Notes: generated by a model from the letters alone, not told the origin. Shown: positions 1-11,052, counted from the first letter of the stretch. The stretch is DNA of 64,000 nucleotides from Pantoea sp. A4 (GCF_000295955.2 NZ_ALXE01000027.1:62001-126000); one strand, 5' to 3'. Numbers and translations: made by a program.

Positions 1-174
1 TGTGCCATCATTCAGGTCCTGGTTCACCTGGTGTACTTCCTGCATCTGGATAGCAAGTCTGAGGGTGGCTGGAACATGGTCGCCATTGTGTTCTCAGCAC
101 TGATCATCCTGATTGTCGTGGTCGGCTCACTGTGGATTATGTGGAACCTGAACTACAACATGATGCCCCACTAA
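1..174 (+). CDS. cyoD: Cytochrome bo3 ubiquinol oxidase subunit IV (C-terminal part)
   Basis: The window opens inside this gene; frame 1 encodes 57 residues to a TAA at 172-174. The visible part has a hydrophobic stretch, a polar loop ([12 protein letters not shown]) and a second membrane segment ending in NYNMMPH, as in the small CyoD subunit. CyoD is an inner-membrane subunit that assists assembly of the proton-pumping terminal oxidase. It lies 10 bp before cyoE, the usual cyoABCDE order, so the rest of the operon should lie upstream. The missing N-terminus is a window-edge effect. Confidence 0.9.
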   Translation, partial: CAIIQVLVHLVYFLHLDSKSEGGWNMVAIVFSALIILIVVVGSLWIMWNLNYNMMPH

Positions 175-184
175 AGAGTCATAA

Positions 185-1075
185 GTGATGATTAAGCAAT
201 ACCTGCAAGTAACTAAACCAGGAATTATTTTCGGGAATTTAATTTCTGTCATCGGCGGATTTTTGCTGGCCTCCAAAGGCAGCATTAATTACGCCCTGTT
301 TCTCACCGCTTTGGTTGGCGTTTCGCTGGTCGTAGCATCAGGTTGTGTGTTTAACAACGTGATCGACCGTGATATCGACAAGAAAATGGAGAGGACCAGG
401 AATCGAGTGCTGGTTAAAGGACTCATCTCCGCGAAAGTAAGCCTGGCTTATGCCACTGTGTTAGGTATTGCTGGCTTCGCATTGCTGTACGTTGGCGCAA
501 ACCCGCTGGCCATGTGGCTAGCGGTGATGGGCTTCGTGGTATACGTTGGTGTTTACAGCCTGTATATGAAGCGTAATTCCGTTTACGGTACGCTGATTGG
601 CAGCCTCTCTGGCGCTGCGCCGCCGGTTATCGGCTACTGTGCTGTCACCAACGAATTTGATGCTGGCGCACTGATTTTGCTGGCGATCTTTAGCCTGTGG
701 CAGATGCCGCACTCCTATGCGATTGCGATCTTCCGCTTTAAAGATTACCAGGCTGCCAACATTCCGGTACTGCCGGTGGTAAAAGGTATCTCGGTCGCGA
801 AAAACCATATTACGCTCTATATTCTGGCGTTTATGATCGCCACCGTCATGCTCTCTCTTGGCGGTTACGCGGGTTACAAATACCTTGCCGTAGCAGCAGC
901 AGTCAGTGTCTGGTGGCTGGGCATGGCACTTTCAGGTTACAAAACCGCAGACGACAAAGTTTGGGCGCGTAAACTGTTTGTGTTCTCCATTGTCGTAGTC
1001 ACCGCGCTGAGTGTGATGATGTCAGTTGATTTCATGGCACCGGCCTCGAAAGACCTCCTGACCTACGTCTGGTAA
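185..1075 (+). CDS. cyoE: Protohaem IX farnesyltransferase (haem O synthase)
   Basis: Converts haem B to haem O, the haem of the bo3 oxidase, by adding a farnesyl group; integral inner-membrane UbiA-family enzyme. The 296 residues match the family's usual length. The Asp-rich prenyl-diphosphate site is present as [18 protein letters not shown] (about residues 57-74), and multiple hydrophobic segments follow. It is the last gene of the cyo operon. GTG at 185 and ATG at 188 are both possible starts giving MM or M. An intrinsic terminator follows at 1097. Confidence 0.96.
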   Translation: MMIKQYLQVTKPGIIFGNLISVIGGFLLASKGSINYALFLTALVGVSLVVASGCVFNNVIDRDIDKKMERTRNRVLVKGLISAKVSLAYATVLGIAGFALLYVGANPLAMWLAVMGFVVYVGVYSLYMKRNSVYGTLIGSLSGAAPPVIGYCAVTNEFDAGALILLAIFSLWQMPHSYAIAIFRFKDYQAANIPVLPVVKGISVAKNHITLYILAFMIATVMLSLGGYAGYKYLAVAAAVSVWWLGMALSGYKTADDKVWARKLFVFSIVVVTALSVMMSVDFMAPASKDLLTYVW

Positions 1076-1096
1076 TACCGCAGCAACATGACTCTG

Positions 1097-1125
1097 AAGG
1101 GCGCTTATAGCGCCCTTTCTTTTTG
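1097..1125 (+). terminator. Intrinsic terminator after cyoE
   Basis: Hairpin AAGGGCGCT-TAT-AGCGCCCTT followed by TCTTTTT, 20 bp after the cyoE stop. It closes the cyo operon before yajR. Confidence 0.85.
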
Positions 1126-1205
1126 TTACTACTGCTTAAAAACTAATAATTTACCCGCCCTCCCCCACTGCTTAAAATGGTGGCAGTCGATAATAAGAGG
1201 TTGGA

Positions 1206-2570
1206 ATGAACGATAATAAAATGACCCCCACGGAACGTCGTGCGACATGGGGTCTGGGTACGGTTTTTTCCCTGCGTATGCTGGGAATGTTTATGGTGTT
1301 ACCTGTGCTTACAACCTACGGTATGGCACTCCAGGGCGCAAATGAGACATTAATTGGTCTGGCTATTGGTATCTATGGTCTGGCGCAGGCGGTTTTCCAA
1401 ATCCCCTTTGGTTTGATCTCTGATCGGGTTGGCCGAAAACCGCTGATCGTTGGCGGGTTATTAATGTTCGTTCTGGGCAGTGTGATTGCCGCCTGCACAG
1501 ACTCGATCTGGGGCATTATTCTTGGCCGTGCCCTGCAAGGTTCCGGTGCTATTGCAGCCGCGGTGATGGCGCTGCTATCAGACCTGACTCGTGAGCAGAA
1601 CCGCACCAAAGCCATGGCGTTTATCGGTATCAGTTTTGGTGTCACCTTCGCTATCGCGATGGTTATCGGCCCGATTGTTACCCATGCATTAGGCTTACAT
1701 GCCCTGTTCTGGATGATTGCGATTCTTGCCACTTTGGGGATTGTCATCACCTTACTGGTGGTGCCGAATGCACCGAATCATGTGTTGAACCGTGAATCCG
1801 GCATGGTGAAGGGCAGTATTCGTAAAGTGCTGGCCAATCCTAAACTGCTGAAACTCAACTTCGGTATTTTGTGCCTGCATATTTTATTGATGTCGAGCTT
1901 TGTCGCACTGCCGGGTCAGTTTGAAACCGCAGGTTTACCCGCTGCCGAGCACTGGAAAATCTATTTAGCCACCATGCTGATCGCCTTTGTCGCGGTGGTG
2001 CCGTTTATAATTTACGCCGAAGCGAAGCGTAAAATGAAGCGCGTGTTTGTTGCCTGTGTGGCTTTAATCCTTCTGGCTGAAGTGATCCTGTGGATGGCGG
2101 GCGCTCACTTCTGGACGTTAGTGGTTGGTGTTCAGGTCTTCTTCTTTGCGTTTAACCTGATGGAAGCGATTTTGCCTTCTCTGATCAGCAAAGAGTCCCC
2201 TCCGGGCTACAAAGGCACCGCAATGGGCGTCTATTCCACCAGCCAGTTTATTGGCGTGGCGATTGGTGGCAGCCTCGGTGGCTGGTTATTTGGTCACTTT
2301 GGTGCACCGGAAGTGTTTTTGGTTGGCGCACTGGTTGCCGCCGTATGGCTGGTGGTCAGTTTCACCATGGCAGAACCGCCCTACGTTAGCAGCTTGCGTA
2401 TCGTCCTGAGCGATGCCGTGTTGGCCGTACCGAACCTTGAGCAGCGTCTGAAAGCGCAGCCCGGCGTTGCTTCGGTGTTTATCGTGCCGGAAGAGAAAAG
2501 CGCCTATATCAAAATCGACAGTAAAGTCACCAACCGTGGCGATCTGGAAGCGATGATTGCAACCTGCTGA
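1206..2570 (+). CDS. yajR: MFS transporter YajR
   Basis: Proton-driven major-facilitator transporter of unknown substrate, 454 residues, as in E. coli. The N-terminal part has the MFS motif A region (GLISDRVGRKPLIVGG, about residues 74-89) and twelve hydrophobic segments are apparent. The C-terminal ~65 residues (from about SLRIVLSDAV to IDSKVTNRGDLE) form the cytosolic ferredoxin-like YAM domain typical of YajR. The start is ATG at 1206 preceded by AGAGGTTGGA. It is transcribed alone and converges on the alcohol dehydrogenase gene. Confidence 0.93.
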   Translation: MNDNKMTPTERRATWGLGTVFSLRMLGMFMVLPVLTTYGMALQGANETLIGLAIGIYGLAQAVFQIPFGLISDRVGRKPLIVGGLLMFVLGSVIAACTDSIWGIILGRALQGSGAIAAAVMALLSDLTREQNRTKAMAFIGISFGVTFAIAMVIGPIVTHALGLHALFWMIAILATLGIVITLLVVPNAPNHVLNRESGMVKGSIRKVLANPKLLKLNFGILCLHILLMSSFVALPGQFETAGLPAAEHWKIYLATMLIAFVAVVPFIIYAEAKRKMKRVFVACVALILLAEVILWMAGAHFWTLVVGVQVFFFAFNLMEAILPSLISKESPPGYKGTAMGVYSTSQFIGVAIGGSLGGWLFGHFGAPEVFLVGALVAAVWLVVSFTMAEPPYVSSLRIVLSDAVLAVPNLEQRLKAQPGVASVFIVPEEKSAYIKIDSKVTNRGDLEAMIATC

Positions 2571-2582
2571 TGTTCAGGTAAA

Positions 2583-2609
2583 AGATTGCGCCTCGCTGAG
2601 GCGCAATCT
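2583..2609. terminator. Hairpin between yajR and the alcohol dehydrogenase gene
   Basis: Perfect 12-bp inverted repeat AGATTGCGCCTC-GCT-GAGGCGCAATCT between two convergent genes. On the minus strand it is followed by TTTTA, so it suits the dehydrogenase transcript; the plus-strand side has no T-run. Confidence 0.7.
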
Positions 2610-2616
2610 GCTGCGA

Positions 2617-3642
2617 TTACAGTGCCATATCCACCACAATTCGCCCTTCAATTTTACCGGCATGCATGCGGGCGAAGATATCGTTGATATTCACCAACGG
2701 TTCTACCGCAATATTGGCTTTCACCTTGTGCTGACCGGCAAAATCCAGCGCCTCTTGTAAATCTTTCCGCGTGCCGACAATAGAGCCACGCACCGTGATG
2801 CCATCCAGCACCATATTGAAAATCGACAGATCAAACGTGCCTGGCGGCAATCCGTTCAATACCATGGTGCCACCACGGCGCAACGTACCAATCGCCTGCT
2901 GGAACGCTTTCGGCGACACCGCCGTTACCAACACACCATGCGCGCCACCAAAGGCTTCCTGGAACACCTTCTCCGGGTCTTCATTTTTAGCATTGACGGT
3001 GACGGTAGCACCCAGACGTTTAGCAAAGGCCAGCTTCTCGTCATCAATATCTACCGCAGCTACGTTCAGCCCCATGGCTTTTGCATACTGGACGGCCATG
3101 TGTCCCAGGCCACCAATACCCGAAATCACCACCCAGTCACCGGGCTTGGTCTCGGTCATTTTCAGGCCTTTATAGACGGTGACGCCCGCGCAGAGAATCG
3201 GAGCAATTTCGTTATAGCTGATGTTATCTGGCAGGATGCCAACATAGTTCGCATCGGCCAGACAGTACTCGGCAAAGCTACCGTTTACCGAATAGCCCGC
3301 ATTTTGCTGGTCATGGCACAGTGTCTCCCAGCTATCCAGACAGTGTTCACAGTGGCCACAGGCCGAATAGAGCCACGGTACCCCGACGCGATCGCCCACT
3401 TTAAGATGTTTAACTCCCTCGCCCACTTTAACAATCTCACCCACCCCTTCATGCCCAGGGATAAACGGTGGCGTGGGTTTCACCGGCCAGTCACCTTCAG
3501 CGGCATGTAAATCCGTGTGGCAGATGCCGGTCGCGGCGATTTTGACCAGAATAGTGCCCGGTTTTACTTCCGGTACCGGGACTTGTTCAATCACTAAAGG
3601 TTCACCAAATGCTTTAACCACTGCGGCTTTCATCGTTGTCAT
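2617..3642 (-). CDS. adhP: Zinc-dependent alcohol dehydrogenase, AdhP type
   Basis: 341-residue medium-chain dehydrogenase that interconverts short-chain primary alcohols and aldehydes with NAD. The catalytic-zinc ligands appear as GICHTDLH (Cys, about residue 40) and GHEGVGE. The structural-zinc loop is [15 protein letters not shown], and the Rossmann motif is [17 protein letters not shown] at 3642 has GAGGTGACAAG in front. It lies 30 bp downstream of the aldehyde dehydrogenase gene and probably shares its transcript, so alcohol and aldehyde oxidation are coupled. Substrate is inferred from family (ethanol/propanol). Confidence 0.88.
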   Translation of the reverse strand: MTTMKAAVVKAFGEPLVIEQVPVPEVKPGTILVKIAATGICHTDLHAAEGDWPVKPTPPFIPGHEGVGEIVKVGEGVKHLKVGDRVGVPWLYSACGHCEHCLDSWETLCHDQQNAGYSVNGSFAEYCLADANYVGILPDNISYNEIAPILCAGVTVYKGLKMTETKPGDWVVISGIGGLGHMAVQYAKAMGLNVAAVDIDDEKLAFAKRLGATVTVNAKNEDPEKVFQEAFGGAHGVLVTAVSPKAFQQAIGTLRRGGTMVLNGLPPGTFDLSIFNMVLDGITVRGSIVGTRKDLQEALDFAGQHKVKANIAVEPLVNINDIFARMHAGKIEGRIVVDMAL

Positions 3643-3672
3643 CTTGTCACCTCATAAATGGATTCAGCAGGC

Positions 3673-5193
3673 TCAAAACAGGCCCAGGGGAGTCGTGTCG
3701 TAACTGACCAGCAGATTCTTGGTTTGTTGATAGGCGCTCAGCGCCATTTTGTGCGTTTCACGCCCTACGCCAGATTGTTTATACCCCCCGAATGCGGCAT
3801 GCGCCGGGTAGATGTGATAACAGTTGGTCCAGACGCGGCCCGCTTTAATGCCACGGCCCATGCGATAAGCGAGGTTAGTGTCGCGCGTCCACACCCCCGC
3901 CCCCAGACCAAACTGCGTTTCATTAGCGATCCGCAGTGCTTCTGCCTCATCTTTAAAGGTGGTAATTCCAATCACTGGCCCAAAAATCTCCTCCTGGAAA
4001 CAGCGCATCGCGTTGTCACCTTTGATCAGGGTGGGCTGAATGTAGAAACCACTATCCAGCTCGGCTGAGAGCGTTGCTCTGTCCCCCCCGGTAAGAATTT
4101 GCCCCCCTTCCAGCCGGGCAATATTGATGTAGGACAAGATTTTATCGAATTGCTGGCGTGAGGCCTGGGCACCCACCATGGTTTCCGTATCCAGCGGATC
4201 GCCACGGCGAATCGTGGCGACTTTCGCCAGCACTCGCTCCATAAAAGGCGCATAGATCGATTCATGAATCAGCGCGCGTGACGGACAGGTACAGACTTCC
4301 CCCTGATTAAAGAAGCCCAGCACCAGTCCCTCAACCGCCTTCTCAATAAAGGACTCTTCGCCCTGGAGTACATCGGCAAAATAGATGTTGGGCGATTTGC
4401 CGCCCAGCTCGACGGTGCACGGAATAATATTCTCGGCGGCACAGGCCATAATATGACGGCCAACCGGTGTCGATCCGGTGAAGGCAATTTTCGCGATGCG
4501 CTTGCTGGTTGCCAGTGCTTCACCGGCTTCGCGACCAAACCCTTGCACCACGTTCAGCACCCCTGGCGGCAGCAGATCGCCAATCAGCTCCAGCAGTAAG
4601 GTGATCCCCAGCGGCGTCTGCTCAGCAGGCTTTAAGACTACGCAGTTGCCCGCCGCCAGTGCCGGAGCCAGTTTCCAGGCGGCCATCAGTAACGGGAAAT
4701 TCCAGGGGATAATTTGCCCGACGACGCCCAAAGGCTCGTGGAAGTGATAGGCAACGGTGTGCTGATCGATCTCAGCGGCACTTCCCTCTTGCGCACGCAG
4801 ACAACCAGCAAAGTAGCGGAAGTGGTCGGCTGCCAGAGGGAGATCGGCATTCAGGGTTTCACGAATGGGTTTGCCGTTATCCCAACTTTCCGCCACCGCC
4901 AGGTACTCAAGATTGGCTTCAATACGATCGGCAATTTGTAGCAGCAACGTTGAACGATGCTGTACGCTGGTCCTTCCCCAGGCATCAGCGGCTCGGTGGG
5001 CGGCATCCAGCGCCAGCTCAATATCTCGTGCATCTGAACGAGGGAACTGGGCAATATCGCTGCCGTTCACCGGAGAGGTGTTAGTAAAATACTGACCGCT
5101 GAGCGGTTCTTTAAATTCGCCATCAATATAGTTGCCGTAGGTCGCTTTAAATGAAACCAGCGCACCTGGCGTTCCAGGATGTGCATAACGCAT
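3673..5193 (-). CDS. exaC: Aldehyde dehydrogenase, ExaC/AldB type (acetaldehyde oxidation)
   Basis: 506-residue NAD(P)-dependent aldehyde dehydrogenase, the usual length of acetaldehyde dehydrogenases of the ExaC/AcoD/AldB group. It begins [16 protein letters not shown], a group signature. The catalytic Cys lies in [11 protein letters not shown] (about residues 297-307); the general-base Glu is in ELGGKSPN, and FTGSTPVGR is the nucleotide-binding turn. ATG at 5193 has AAGGAGTT seven bases upstream. It is the first gene of a two-gene operon with the alcohol dehydrogenase, behind a sigma-54-type promoter at 5274-5290 and divergent from an AcoR-type activator. Induction by alcohol, aldehyde or acetoin is inferred. 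Confidence 0.9.
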   Translation of the reverse strand: MRYAHPGTPGALVSFKATYGNYIDGEFKEPLSGQYFTNTSPVNGSDIAQFPRSDARDIELALDAAHRAADAWGRTSVQHRSTLLLQIADRIEANLEYLAVAESWDNGKPIRETLNADLPLAADHFRYFAGCLRAQEGSAAEIDQHTVAYHFHEPLGVVGQIIPWNFPLLMAAWKLAPALAAGNCVVLKPAEQTPLGITLLLELIGDLLPPGVLNVVQGFGREAGEALATSKRIAKIAFTGSTPVGRHIMACAAENIIPCTVELGGKSPNIYFADVLQGEESFIEKAVEGLVLGFFNQGEVCTCPSRALIHESIYAPFMERVLAKVATIRRGDPLDTETMVGAQASRQQFDKILSYINIARLEGGQILTGGDRATLSAELDSGFYIQPTLIKGDNAMRCFQEEIFGPVIGITTFKDEAEALRIANETQFGLGAGVWTRDTNLAYRMGRGIKAGRVWTNCYHIYPAHAAFGGYKQSGVGRETHKMALSAYQQTKNLLVSYDTTPLGLF

Positions 5194-5273
5194 CGCTAAC
5201 TCCTTCGTGTAGGGTCTGATGAGCAGAGGAGGAGATTGGAATGCGATTAAAATTATCCTCCCCGTTTCCCTAA

Positions 5274-5290
5274 AGCAGATGGCGTGCCAC
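5274..5290 (-). promoter_or_regulatory. Sigma-54 (-24/-12) promoter for the aldehyde/alcohol dehydrogenase operon
   Basis: On the minus strand the sequence reads GTGGCACGCCATCTGCT: TGGCACG, four bases, then CTGC. The invariant GG and GC are exactly ten bases apart, and the only departure from TGGCACG-N4-TTGC is C for T. Transcription would start near 5263, giving a leader of about 70 bases. A sigma-54 activator gene lies divergently next to it. Confidence 0.8.
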
Positions 5291-5383
5291 TTTTACATCT
5301 GAAAAAAATAGCTTTTAATATCATTGCATTAATGACATTTGATTGAGCGACAATCGGATTAACCGCAAGAAATTTCTGCTTCT

Positions 5384-5402
5384 GTGTTGCAAATCGCAAC
5401 AC
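5384..5402. promoter_or_regulatory. Palindromic candidate activator site
   Basis: Perfect inverted repeat GTGTTGC-AAATC-GCAACAC about 97 bp upstream of the -24 element, a normal distance for a sigma-54 enhancer site. The half-site GCAACA recurs at 5429-5434, and GCGACA (TGTCGC on the other strand) at 5347-5352. It probably binds the neighbouring AcoR-type protein. Confidence 0.6.
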
Positions 5403-5422
5403 TGTAAAAACCACAGCGCTAC

Positions 5423-5436
5423 AATGTCGCAACATT
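5423..5436. promoter_or_regulatory. Second candidate activator site
   Basis: AATGT-CGCA-ACATT inverted repeat carrying the same GCAACA half-site as the palindrome at 5384. The two GCAACA copies are 33 bp apart, about three helical turns, so they lie on the same DNA face. It sits just before the activator's proposed start at 5460, so autoregulation is possible. Confidence 0.45.
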
Positions 5437-5459
5437 CAGGACAGGCGTATGAGGTCAAA

Positions 5460-7232
5460 ATGCAGGGAACCCCATCCACACACATTGATGCTGATGCCGT
5501 TTTGACAGATTCCTGGTTTCGCAGTCAACAGTATGGATTAGAGCGCAATGCTGATGATTTTCCCCGTGTGCGCCAGGGTGAACTGGCTGATTTGATCGCC
5601 ACCCATGCCGGTTTGCAGCAGTTTTCCCAGCCCATCGTTAATGCCCTCGCACAAAAAATTGCTGATAAACAATCCGTCGTGATTCTTTCTGATGCCACCG
5701 GCCTGGTGCTGAATACTTTTGGTGACATGCACGCCATGCAGAAAGCACAGCGTTTCGCGCTGGCTCCGGGCAACCTGTGGAGTGAATGTGGCCGTGGCAC
5801 CAATGCTATTGGCACGGCTTTAGCCATTGATGACAGCTGTGAAATCACCGGCGACCAACATTTCCTCACCAGTAATCAGAACCTCTACTGCGCCGCGATC
5901 CCGCTGCAAACCCCCAACGGCCAAATAGCCGGCGTGCTGGATATTTCCGGCCCGGCACACTTTTCCCATCCGCACACGTTGGAATGGATTCAACAGGCGG
6001 CCCGGCAGATCGAATACCTCTGGGTGAAACAGAGCCTGCACCCACAACAGTGGTTGATGAGCCTGCATGTTCAGCCACAGGGGATTGATACCGGTGAAGA
6101 GCTCCTGCTGGTGTTCTCAGACAATATTCTCATGGCGGCAAATCGGGTAGCGACGCGCGAACTGGCATTGGGCGCGGAGCAATTTGGCCTGCTGCGTTTT
6201 GATCAGCTGTTCCCGTTACAGGAACAGCTTGCGACTTCACTTCCGCTGCCGGTGATCACCCACCAGCAACAAGCGTACTATTTCCGCTTGCGTGCCCCTG
6301 CCAGAGTACACCATGCCGTTAGCAGCGGCGGCGACCACAGCCTGCCCTTTTCCCTCCAGCGTGATGGCGAAAAAATGGTGCGCCTGCTTAACGCCGGAGT
6401 TTCTCTCTGTATTCAGGGCGAAACAGGCTGCGGCAAAGAGTACCTCAGCCGGGCATTGCATCAGCAAAGCCGCTGGAACACGGGTAAGTTTGTCGCCATC
6501 AACTGCGCCGCGATTCCCGAATCCCTGATTGAATCAGAGCTGTTTGGCTATCAGGCGGGGGCGTTTACCGGGGCCAGTAAAAATGGCTATATCGGTAAAA
6601 TTCGTGAGGCGGACGGCGGTGTGCTGTTCCTGGATGAAATTGGCGATATGCCACTGGCACTCCAGACGCGCCTGCTGCGCGTGTTGCAGGAAAAAGAGGT
6701 TGCTCCGCTCGGCTCTAGCCGGAGCTGGCCGGTGAATTTTGCCGTGATTAGCGCAACACACCGCAACCTGGCACAGCGAGTGGCTGAAGGCGCATTCCGT
6801 GAAGATTTACTCTACCGTTTACAGGAGTTCTCTTTCGCGATTCCTCCCCTGCGTGACTGGCCTGCATTACCGGACTTTATTCGCCGGTTGTGGCAAGAGC
6901 TGGATGGTGATGCGCGCAATGTCCAACTGCGGCCAGAGCTGCTGCAGTCTTTGGCGCAATTGCCCTGGCCGGGGAACGTCCGCCAGCTGCGCAGTCTGTT
7001 AAAAGTGCTGCTGGCCTTAGCGGATGATGGCGAAGTGCTCGGACAAGATAATCTGCCGCACGACTACCGTCCTCCAGAAGCGGAAGCGTCGGTGATGTTG
7101 CAACAACATGATGAGAAGCTGATTGCAGAAACGCTGCACCGCTTTGACGGAAATATCAGTAAAGCGGCGCAGGCGTTGGGAGTAGCACGCAGCACGCTCT
7201 ATCGGCGGGCTGCGCGGGAAAAGCAGGATTAA
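5460..7232 (+). CDS. Sigma-54-dependent transcriptional activator, AcoR type
   Basis: Enhancer-binding protein with a GAF-like sensor region (about residues 30-180), an AAA+ domain and a C-terminal Fis-type helix-turn-helix. Walker A is GETGCGKE, the sigma-54 contact loop is GAFTGA, and Walker B is [11 protein letters not shown]. The final helix is [20 protein letters not shown]. The N-terminus ([13 protein letters not shown]) resembles AcoR/MimR regulators of acetoin or alcohol catabolism. I chose ATG 5460 because GAGG lies five bases upstream; the in-frame ATG at 5424 has no ribosome site. It is divergent from the dehydrogenase operon, its likely target. The effector is unknown. Its stop overlaps the convergent yajQ stop by 3 bases. 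Confidence 0.88.
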   Translation: MQGTPSTHIDADAVLTDSWFRSQQYGLERNADDFPRVRQGELADLIATHAGLQQFSQPIVNALAQKIADKQSVVILSDATGLVLNTFGDMHAMQKAQRFALAPGNLWSECGRGTNAIGTALAIDDSCEITGDQHFLTSNQNLYCAAIPLQTPNGQIAGVLDISGPAHFSHPHTLEWIQQAARQIEYLWVKQSLHPQQWLMSLHVQPQGIDTGEELLLVFSDNILMAANRVATRELALGAEQFGLLRFDQLFPLQEQLATSLPLPVITHQQQAYYFRLRAPARVHHAVSSGGDHSLPFSLQRDGEKMVRLLNAGVSLCIQGETGCGKEYLSRALHQQSRWNTGKFVAINCAAIPESLIESELFGYQAGAFTGASKNGYIGKIREADGGVLFLDEIGDMPLALQTRLLRVLQEKEVAPLGSSRSWPVNFAVISATHRNLAQRVAEGAFREDLLYRLQEFSFAIPPLRDWPALPDFIRRLWQELDGDARNVQLRPELLQSLAQLPWPGNVRQLRSLLKVLLALADDGEVLGQDNLPHDYRPPEAEASVMLQQHDEKLIAETLHRFDGNISKAAQALGVARSTLYRRAAREKQD

Positions 7233-7720
7233 TCGCGGAAGTTTTTGAACTGGAACGGCTGCCCCAGGTTACCACCGCGTACCAGCGCCATGGCGCCTTG
7301 CAGATCATCACGTGATTTGCCGGTAACGCGCAGTTCTTCACCCTGAATCTGGGTCTGCACCTTCAGCTTGCTGTCTTTGATCAGCTTAACCAGCTTTTTG
7401 GCAACGTCGCTTTCAATGCCTTTTTTCAGCTTGGCTTCCAAAGACCAGCTTTTACCGCTGTGTTCAATCTGTTCCGGGACTTCAATCGCCGCCCCTTCAA
7501 TGCCGCGTTTCAGCAGCTTTTCTCGCAAAATATCCACGATCTGTTTCACCTGGAAATCAGACTCGCTGGTGATTTTGATAGTTTCATTCTTTTCGTTGAG
7601 CTCAATGCTGGCGCTCACGTTACGGAAGTCGAAACGAGTAGAGAGTTCACGGTTGGCATTCTCGACTGCATTCCGTACTTCTGGCAACTCGACTTCTGAA
7701 ACGATATCGAAAGATGGCAT
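7229..7720 (-). CDS. yajQ: YajQ nucleotide-binding protein
   Basis: 163 residues from [19 protein letters not shown] to [11 protein letters not shown], the same length and ends as E. coli YajQ. The family has two ferredoxin-like domains; homologues bind nucleotides, tRNA or cyclic di-GMP and act as cytoplasmic effectors (family knowledge). ATG at 7720 has AGGAGAAG upstream, so a longer in-frame start at 7753 is not needed. Monocistronic and divergent from panE. Confidence 0.94.
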   Translation of the reverse strand: MPSFDIVSEVELPEVRNAVENANRELSTRFDFRNVSASIELNEKNETIKITSESDFQVKQIVDILREKLLKRGIEGAAIEVPEQIEHSGKSWSLEAKLKKGIESDVAKKLVKLIKDSKLKVQTQIQGEELRVTGKSRDDLQGAMALVRGGNLGQPFQFKNFRD

Positions 7721-7850
7721 CTTTTCTTCTCCTGACGCTAAAGTGACAGGCATAATACGCGTCTTGTGCCAGTAAATAAAATCGCATAACGCTGAAAGCT
7801 ATACTGTGTAGATAGGGCGTTAACACCAGAAACCGCCAGCGGGAGGCAAA

Positions 7851-8771
7851 ATGAAGATTACCGTATTAGGCTGCGGTGCCATTGGCCAGGTTTGGCTCGC
7901 CGCGCTGGCCCGCCAGGGCCATGAAGTACAGGGCTGGTTACGCGTACCTCAGCCTTACTGTTCAGTAAAGGTGATTGATACTGAAGGTAACCGCAGCGAG
8001 AGCACTTTTATTGCTAATGACCCGCTGTTTCTTTCACAAAGCCAACTGCTCTTAGTCACGCTGAAAGCCCCTCAGGTTTCCCAGGCGGTAAAAAACCTGC
8101 AGGCCCTGTTGCCTGCCGAATGTCCGGTGCTGCTGCTGCATAACGGTATGGGGACCATGGAAGAGCTAAAAGGGCTGCCACAGCCGTTAGTGCGGGGGAT
8201 CACCACCCATGCAGCGCTGCGTGAAGAGGGCTATGTGCGCCACATCGCCAATGGCATTACCCATATTGGCCCAGGCAACCGCGCCAGTATGGCGCACAGT
8301 GACCTCGCGGATGTGCTCCACCAGGCCCTGCCTGATGTGGCATGGCACGATAACATCGCAGCCGCCTGCTGGCGTAAGCTGGCGGTTAACTGCGTCATCA
8401 ACCCGCTGAGCGTGGAGTACAACTGTAGCAACGGTGAACTGCATGATAAACGCGCGCAAATCACGTTGCTGTGTGATGAAGTGGCGCTGGTTATGGAGCG
8501 TGAAGGGCTGCATACCAGCAGTGGCGCGTTACAGGACATCGTCTATGACGTGATCGCCAGCACAGCGGCCAACGTCTCGTCTATGCTGCAGGACGTGCGC
8601 GCCCAGCGCTTGACTGAAATTGATTACATTAATGGTTTTCTGGTGCGCAAAGCTCGTAAACACGGTTTCAGCGTGGCGGAAAATAACCGACTGTACGAAC
8701 TGATTAAACGCAAGGAGTCTGATTATGATCGCGAAAGCTTCGGTACTGGTTTGCCTGGCTCATGGCAGTGA
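7851..8771 (+). CDS. panE: 2-dehydropantoate 2-reductase
   Basis: NADPH-dependent ketopantoate reductase forming pantoate for coenzyme A. 306 residues (E. coli 303). The Rossmann motif GCGAIG is at residues 7-12; HNGMGT and the catalytic region [13 protein letters not shown] follow. ATG at 7851 has GGGAGGCAAA in front. The 3' end overlaps yajL by 47 bp, so the two are co-transcribed. The overlap encodes the C-terminal [15 protein letters not shown]. Confidence 0.95.
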   Translation: MKITVLGCGAIGQVWLAALARQGHEVQGWLRVPQPYCSVKVIDTEGNRSESTFIANDPLFLSQSQLLLVTLKAPQVSQAVKNLQALLPAECPVLLLHNGMGTMEELKGLPQPLVRGITTHAALREEGYVRHIANGITHIGPGNRASMAHSDLADVLHQALPDVAWHDNIAAACWRKLAVNCVINPLSVEYNCSNGELHDKRAQITLLCDEVALVMEREGLHTSSGALQDIVYDVIASTAANVSSMLQDVRAQRLTEIDYINGFLVRKARKHGFSVAENNRLYELIKRKESDYDRESFGTGLPGSWQ

Positions 8772-9330
8772 GGAGACAGAAGCGGTCACCACTATCGATC
8801 TGCTGGTGCGTGCGGGTTTGCACGTTGTCACCGCTAGCGTAGAAGGCGATGGCAGCCGTGAAATTCGCGGCTCACGCGGCGTGAAACTGCTGGCAGATGC
8901 GCCACTGGTTGAAGTGGCAGATAACGATTTTGCGGCGATTGTGTTGCCCGGCGGCTTGCCCGGCGCAGAAACCTTCCGTGATAGCCCGCTATTGATCGAA
9001 ACCGTACGCCAGTTTCATGTCTCTGGCCGTATTGTCGCGGCGATTTGCGCGGCACCCGGCACAGTGCTGATCCCGCACGATCTGTTCCCGGTAGGCAACA
9101 TGACCGGCCATCCCAGCCGCCGTGACACCATTCCTGATAAACACTGGGTCGATCGCCGTGTCGCCTGGGACCCACGGGTCAATCTGTTGACCAGCCAGGG
9201 CGTCGGGACGTCCATCGATTTTGCGCTGAAGTTGATTGATCTGCTGGTGAATAAAGAAACTGCCCGAGCCGTTGCAGCCCAACTGGTGGTTGCTGCTGGT
9301 ATCTACAACTACGATGACGAGCCGGCATAA
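8725..9330 (+). CDS. yajL: DJ-1-family protein deglycase/chaperone YajL
   Basis: 201-residue member of the DJ-1/ThiJ superfamily, which protects proteins against oxidative and carbonyl damage. The reactive Cys is Cys108 in AAICAAP, with the acidic partner in HGSEETEA (Glu16/17). The start lies inside panE (47-bp overlap) with AAGGAGTCTGATT just upstream, indicating translational coupling. Convergent with thiI. Confidence 0.93.
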   Translation: MIAKASVLVCLAHGSEETEAVTTIDLLVRAGLHVVTASVEGDGSREIRGSRGVKLLADAPLVEVADNDFAAIVLPGGLPGAETFRDSPLLIETVRQFHVSGRIVAAICAAPGTVLIPHDLFPVGNMTGHPSRRDTIPDKHWVDRRVAWDPRVNLLTSQGVGTSIDFALKLIDLLVNKETARAVAAQLVVAAGIYNYDDEPA

Positions 9331-9337
9331 CCTGGAA

Positions 9338-9365
9338 TGAAAAAGGCCCCGTTTTCACGGGGCCT
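9338..9365 (-). terminator. Intrinsic terminator of thiI
   Basis: Stem AGGCCCCG-loop-CGGGGCCT between yajL and thiI. The T-run (TTTTTC) follows the stem on the minus strand, 6 bases after the thiI stop, so it ends the thiI transcript. On the plus strand there is no T-run. Confidence 0.85.
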
Positions 9366-9370
9366 GATGC

Positions 9371-10819
9371 TTATGGGCGATAGATTTTCACGTTGGCATG
9401 GCCCTGCTCGTGCAGGTAGAGCGCCTGCAAGCGGCTCATCACACCACGGTCGCAATACAGCAGCCAGGTTTTGCTCTGATCGAGGTCAGCAAACTGGGTG
9501 CTGAGTTTGTAGAACGGCAAACTTTTCACCTCAGCGCCTTCCAGCACCAGCGGTTTGGCTTCCTGCTCATCGATAGAGCGAATATCCAGCACCACGTCAT
9601 TTTCGCTGAACGATGCCACGGTTTCGACTTCGGGAACTTCTTCGCGCGCCTGCTGTGCAATCTCGCGGATATCCATATTGCTGGCTTCGGCGATCACGCG
9701 CTCCAGAATACTGAAATCAAAGTTCGCCTCTTCCGCTTCGATCTTCGCCTTCACCGCTTTTACCGTTGGGCTTTTGGAGATAACGCCACAGTATTCCGGC
9801 ATGGTTTTGGCAAAATCTTCGGTGCCGATGTGGCGCGCCAGATTGATGATGTGCTCTTTATCATGGGAGATAAGCGGACGCAGAATCAGCGTATCTGAGG
9901 CGTTATCGATCAGGCGCAGGTTGGTCAGGGTCTGGCTTGATACCTGGCCGAGTGCTTCACCCGTCACCAGCGCCTGTACGCCATAGCGTTCTGCAATCGT
10001 TGACGCCGCGCGTACCATCATGCGCTTCAGCACCACGCCCATCTGGCCATCATCCACTTTTTCGAGGATCTCGCCTACGACCGGCTCGAAGTTGATCGCA
10101 ACGAAACGCACGCGGTGTGAACGACCAAAACGCTGCCACAGATAGTGAGCCACCTGACGAACGCCAATTTCATGCGCGGCACCACCAAGGTTAAAGAAGC
10201 AGTAGTGAACGCGGCAGCCACGGCGCAGTAACATATAACTGGAGACGCCAGAGTCAAAGCCACCGGAAATCAGCGACAGCACATCTTCCTGGCTACCGAT
10301 CGGGAAACCACCCAGACCTTCGTAACGGCCAGTGATTAACAGCACCCGGTCATTCTCAATTTCGAGATTGACGGTCACATCCGGTTTGGTGAGCTGTACG
10401 CGCGCGCTGGCAATGTGTTGATTCAGACCACCACCCACGTAGCGCTCAACATCCTGTGAGCTAAAGCTGTGCTGACCACGACGCTTAACGCGGACGCAGA
10501 AACTTTTGTTCTCCAGCCCGTCGCGGTAGAGCGCCAGCGTCTGTTCAAAGATGTCATGGATATCATTATACGGACGGTCTTCCACCGCCAGGACGTGATG
10601 GATACCCGGAATACGGGTCAGTTCACCGGTGATAACTTCACGCAGGCTTTCATCTTTTGCACGGACTTCAATGTGATCCCAGTGGCGCACCACGGCCATC
10701 TCTTCCGTGATCGTCTTGAGTACATTGCGAATGTTTCCGCTAAGCATTTTGATAAAGCGCAGACGCACCGACTGACTTTTGATGGTGATTTCAGGAAATA
10801 ATTTAATGATAAACTTCAT
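9371..10819 (-). CDS. thiI: tRNA 4-thiouridine synthase / thiazole sulfurtransferase ThiI
   Basis: 482 residues, identical in length to E. coli ThiI. It has an N-terminal ferredoxin-like and THUMP region, a PP-loop ATPase ([14 protein letters not shown]) and a C-terminal rhodanese domain. The persulfide Cys is Cys456 ([10 protein letters not shown]), and the partner Cys is in [10 protein letters not shown]. It makes s4U8 in tRNA and supplies sulfur for the thiazole of thiamine, so it fits thematically with thiL and dxs nearby. Divergent from xseB. Confidence 0.96.
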   Translation of the reverse strand: MKFIIKLFPEITIKSQSVRLRFIKMLSGNIRNVLKTITEEMAVVRHWDHIEVRAKDESLREVITGELTRIPGIHHVLAVEDRPYNDIHDIFEQTLALYRDGLENKSFCVRVKRRGQHSFSSQDVERYVGGGLNQHIASARVQLTKPDVTVNLEIENDRVLLITGRYEGLGGFPIGSQEDVLSLISGGFDSGVSSYMLLRRGCRVHYCFFNLGGAAHEIGVRQVAHYLWQRFGRSHRVRFVAINFEPVVGEILEKVDDGQMGVVLKRMMVRAASTIAERYGVQALVTGEALGQVSSQTLTNLRLIDNASDTLILRPLISHDKEHIINLARHIGTEDFAKTMPEYCGVISKSPTVKAVKAKIEAEEANFDFSILERVIAEASNMDIREIAQQAREEVPEVETVASFSENDVVLDIRSIDEQEAKPLVLEGAEVKSLPFYKLSTQFADLDQSKTWLLYCDRGVMSRLQALYLHEQGHANVKIYRP

Positions 10820-11052
10820 GGCGGCACAGGTTCATTGAGCAAAATAGTGCTAAAAGCTTTCGCTGTTAGCGAGTAAAATCAGAGAATTCGCGGGATCAAC
10901 TGCACCTCCGCGACCAGGGCGCGAAGTATACCACCTTTGTCTCCTGACTGCTTCTGCAAGCTGATTCACATTGAACATTTTGCTAATCAATCTGACTCGG
11001 CTACCATGACCGTTGATCAGACGATGACTAACTCTGTGAGTTGACACAAAAT

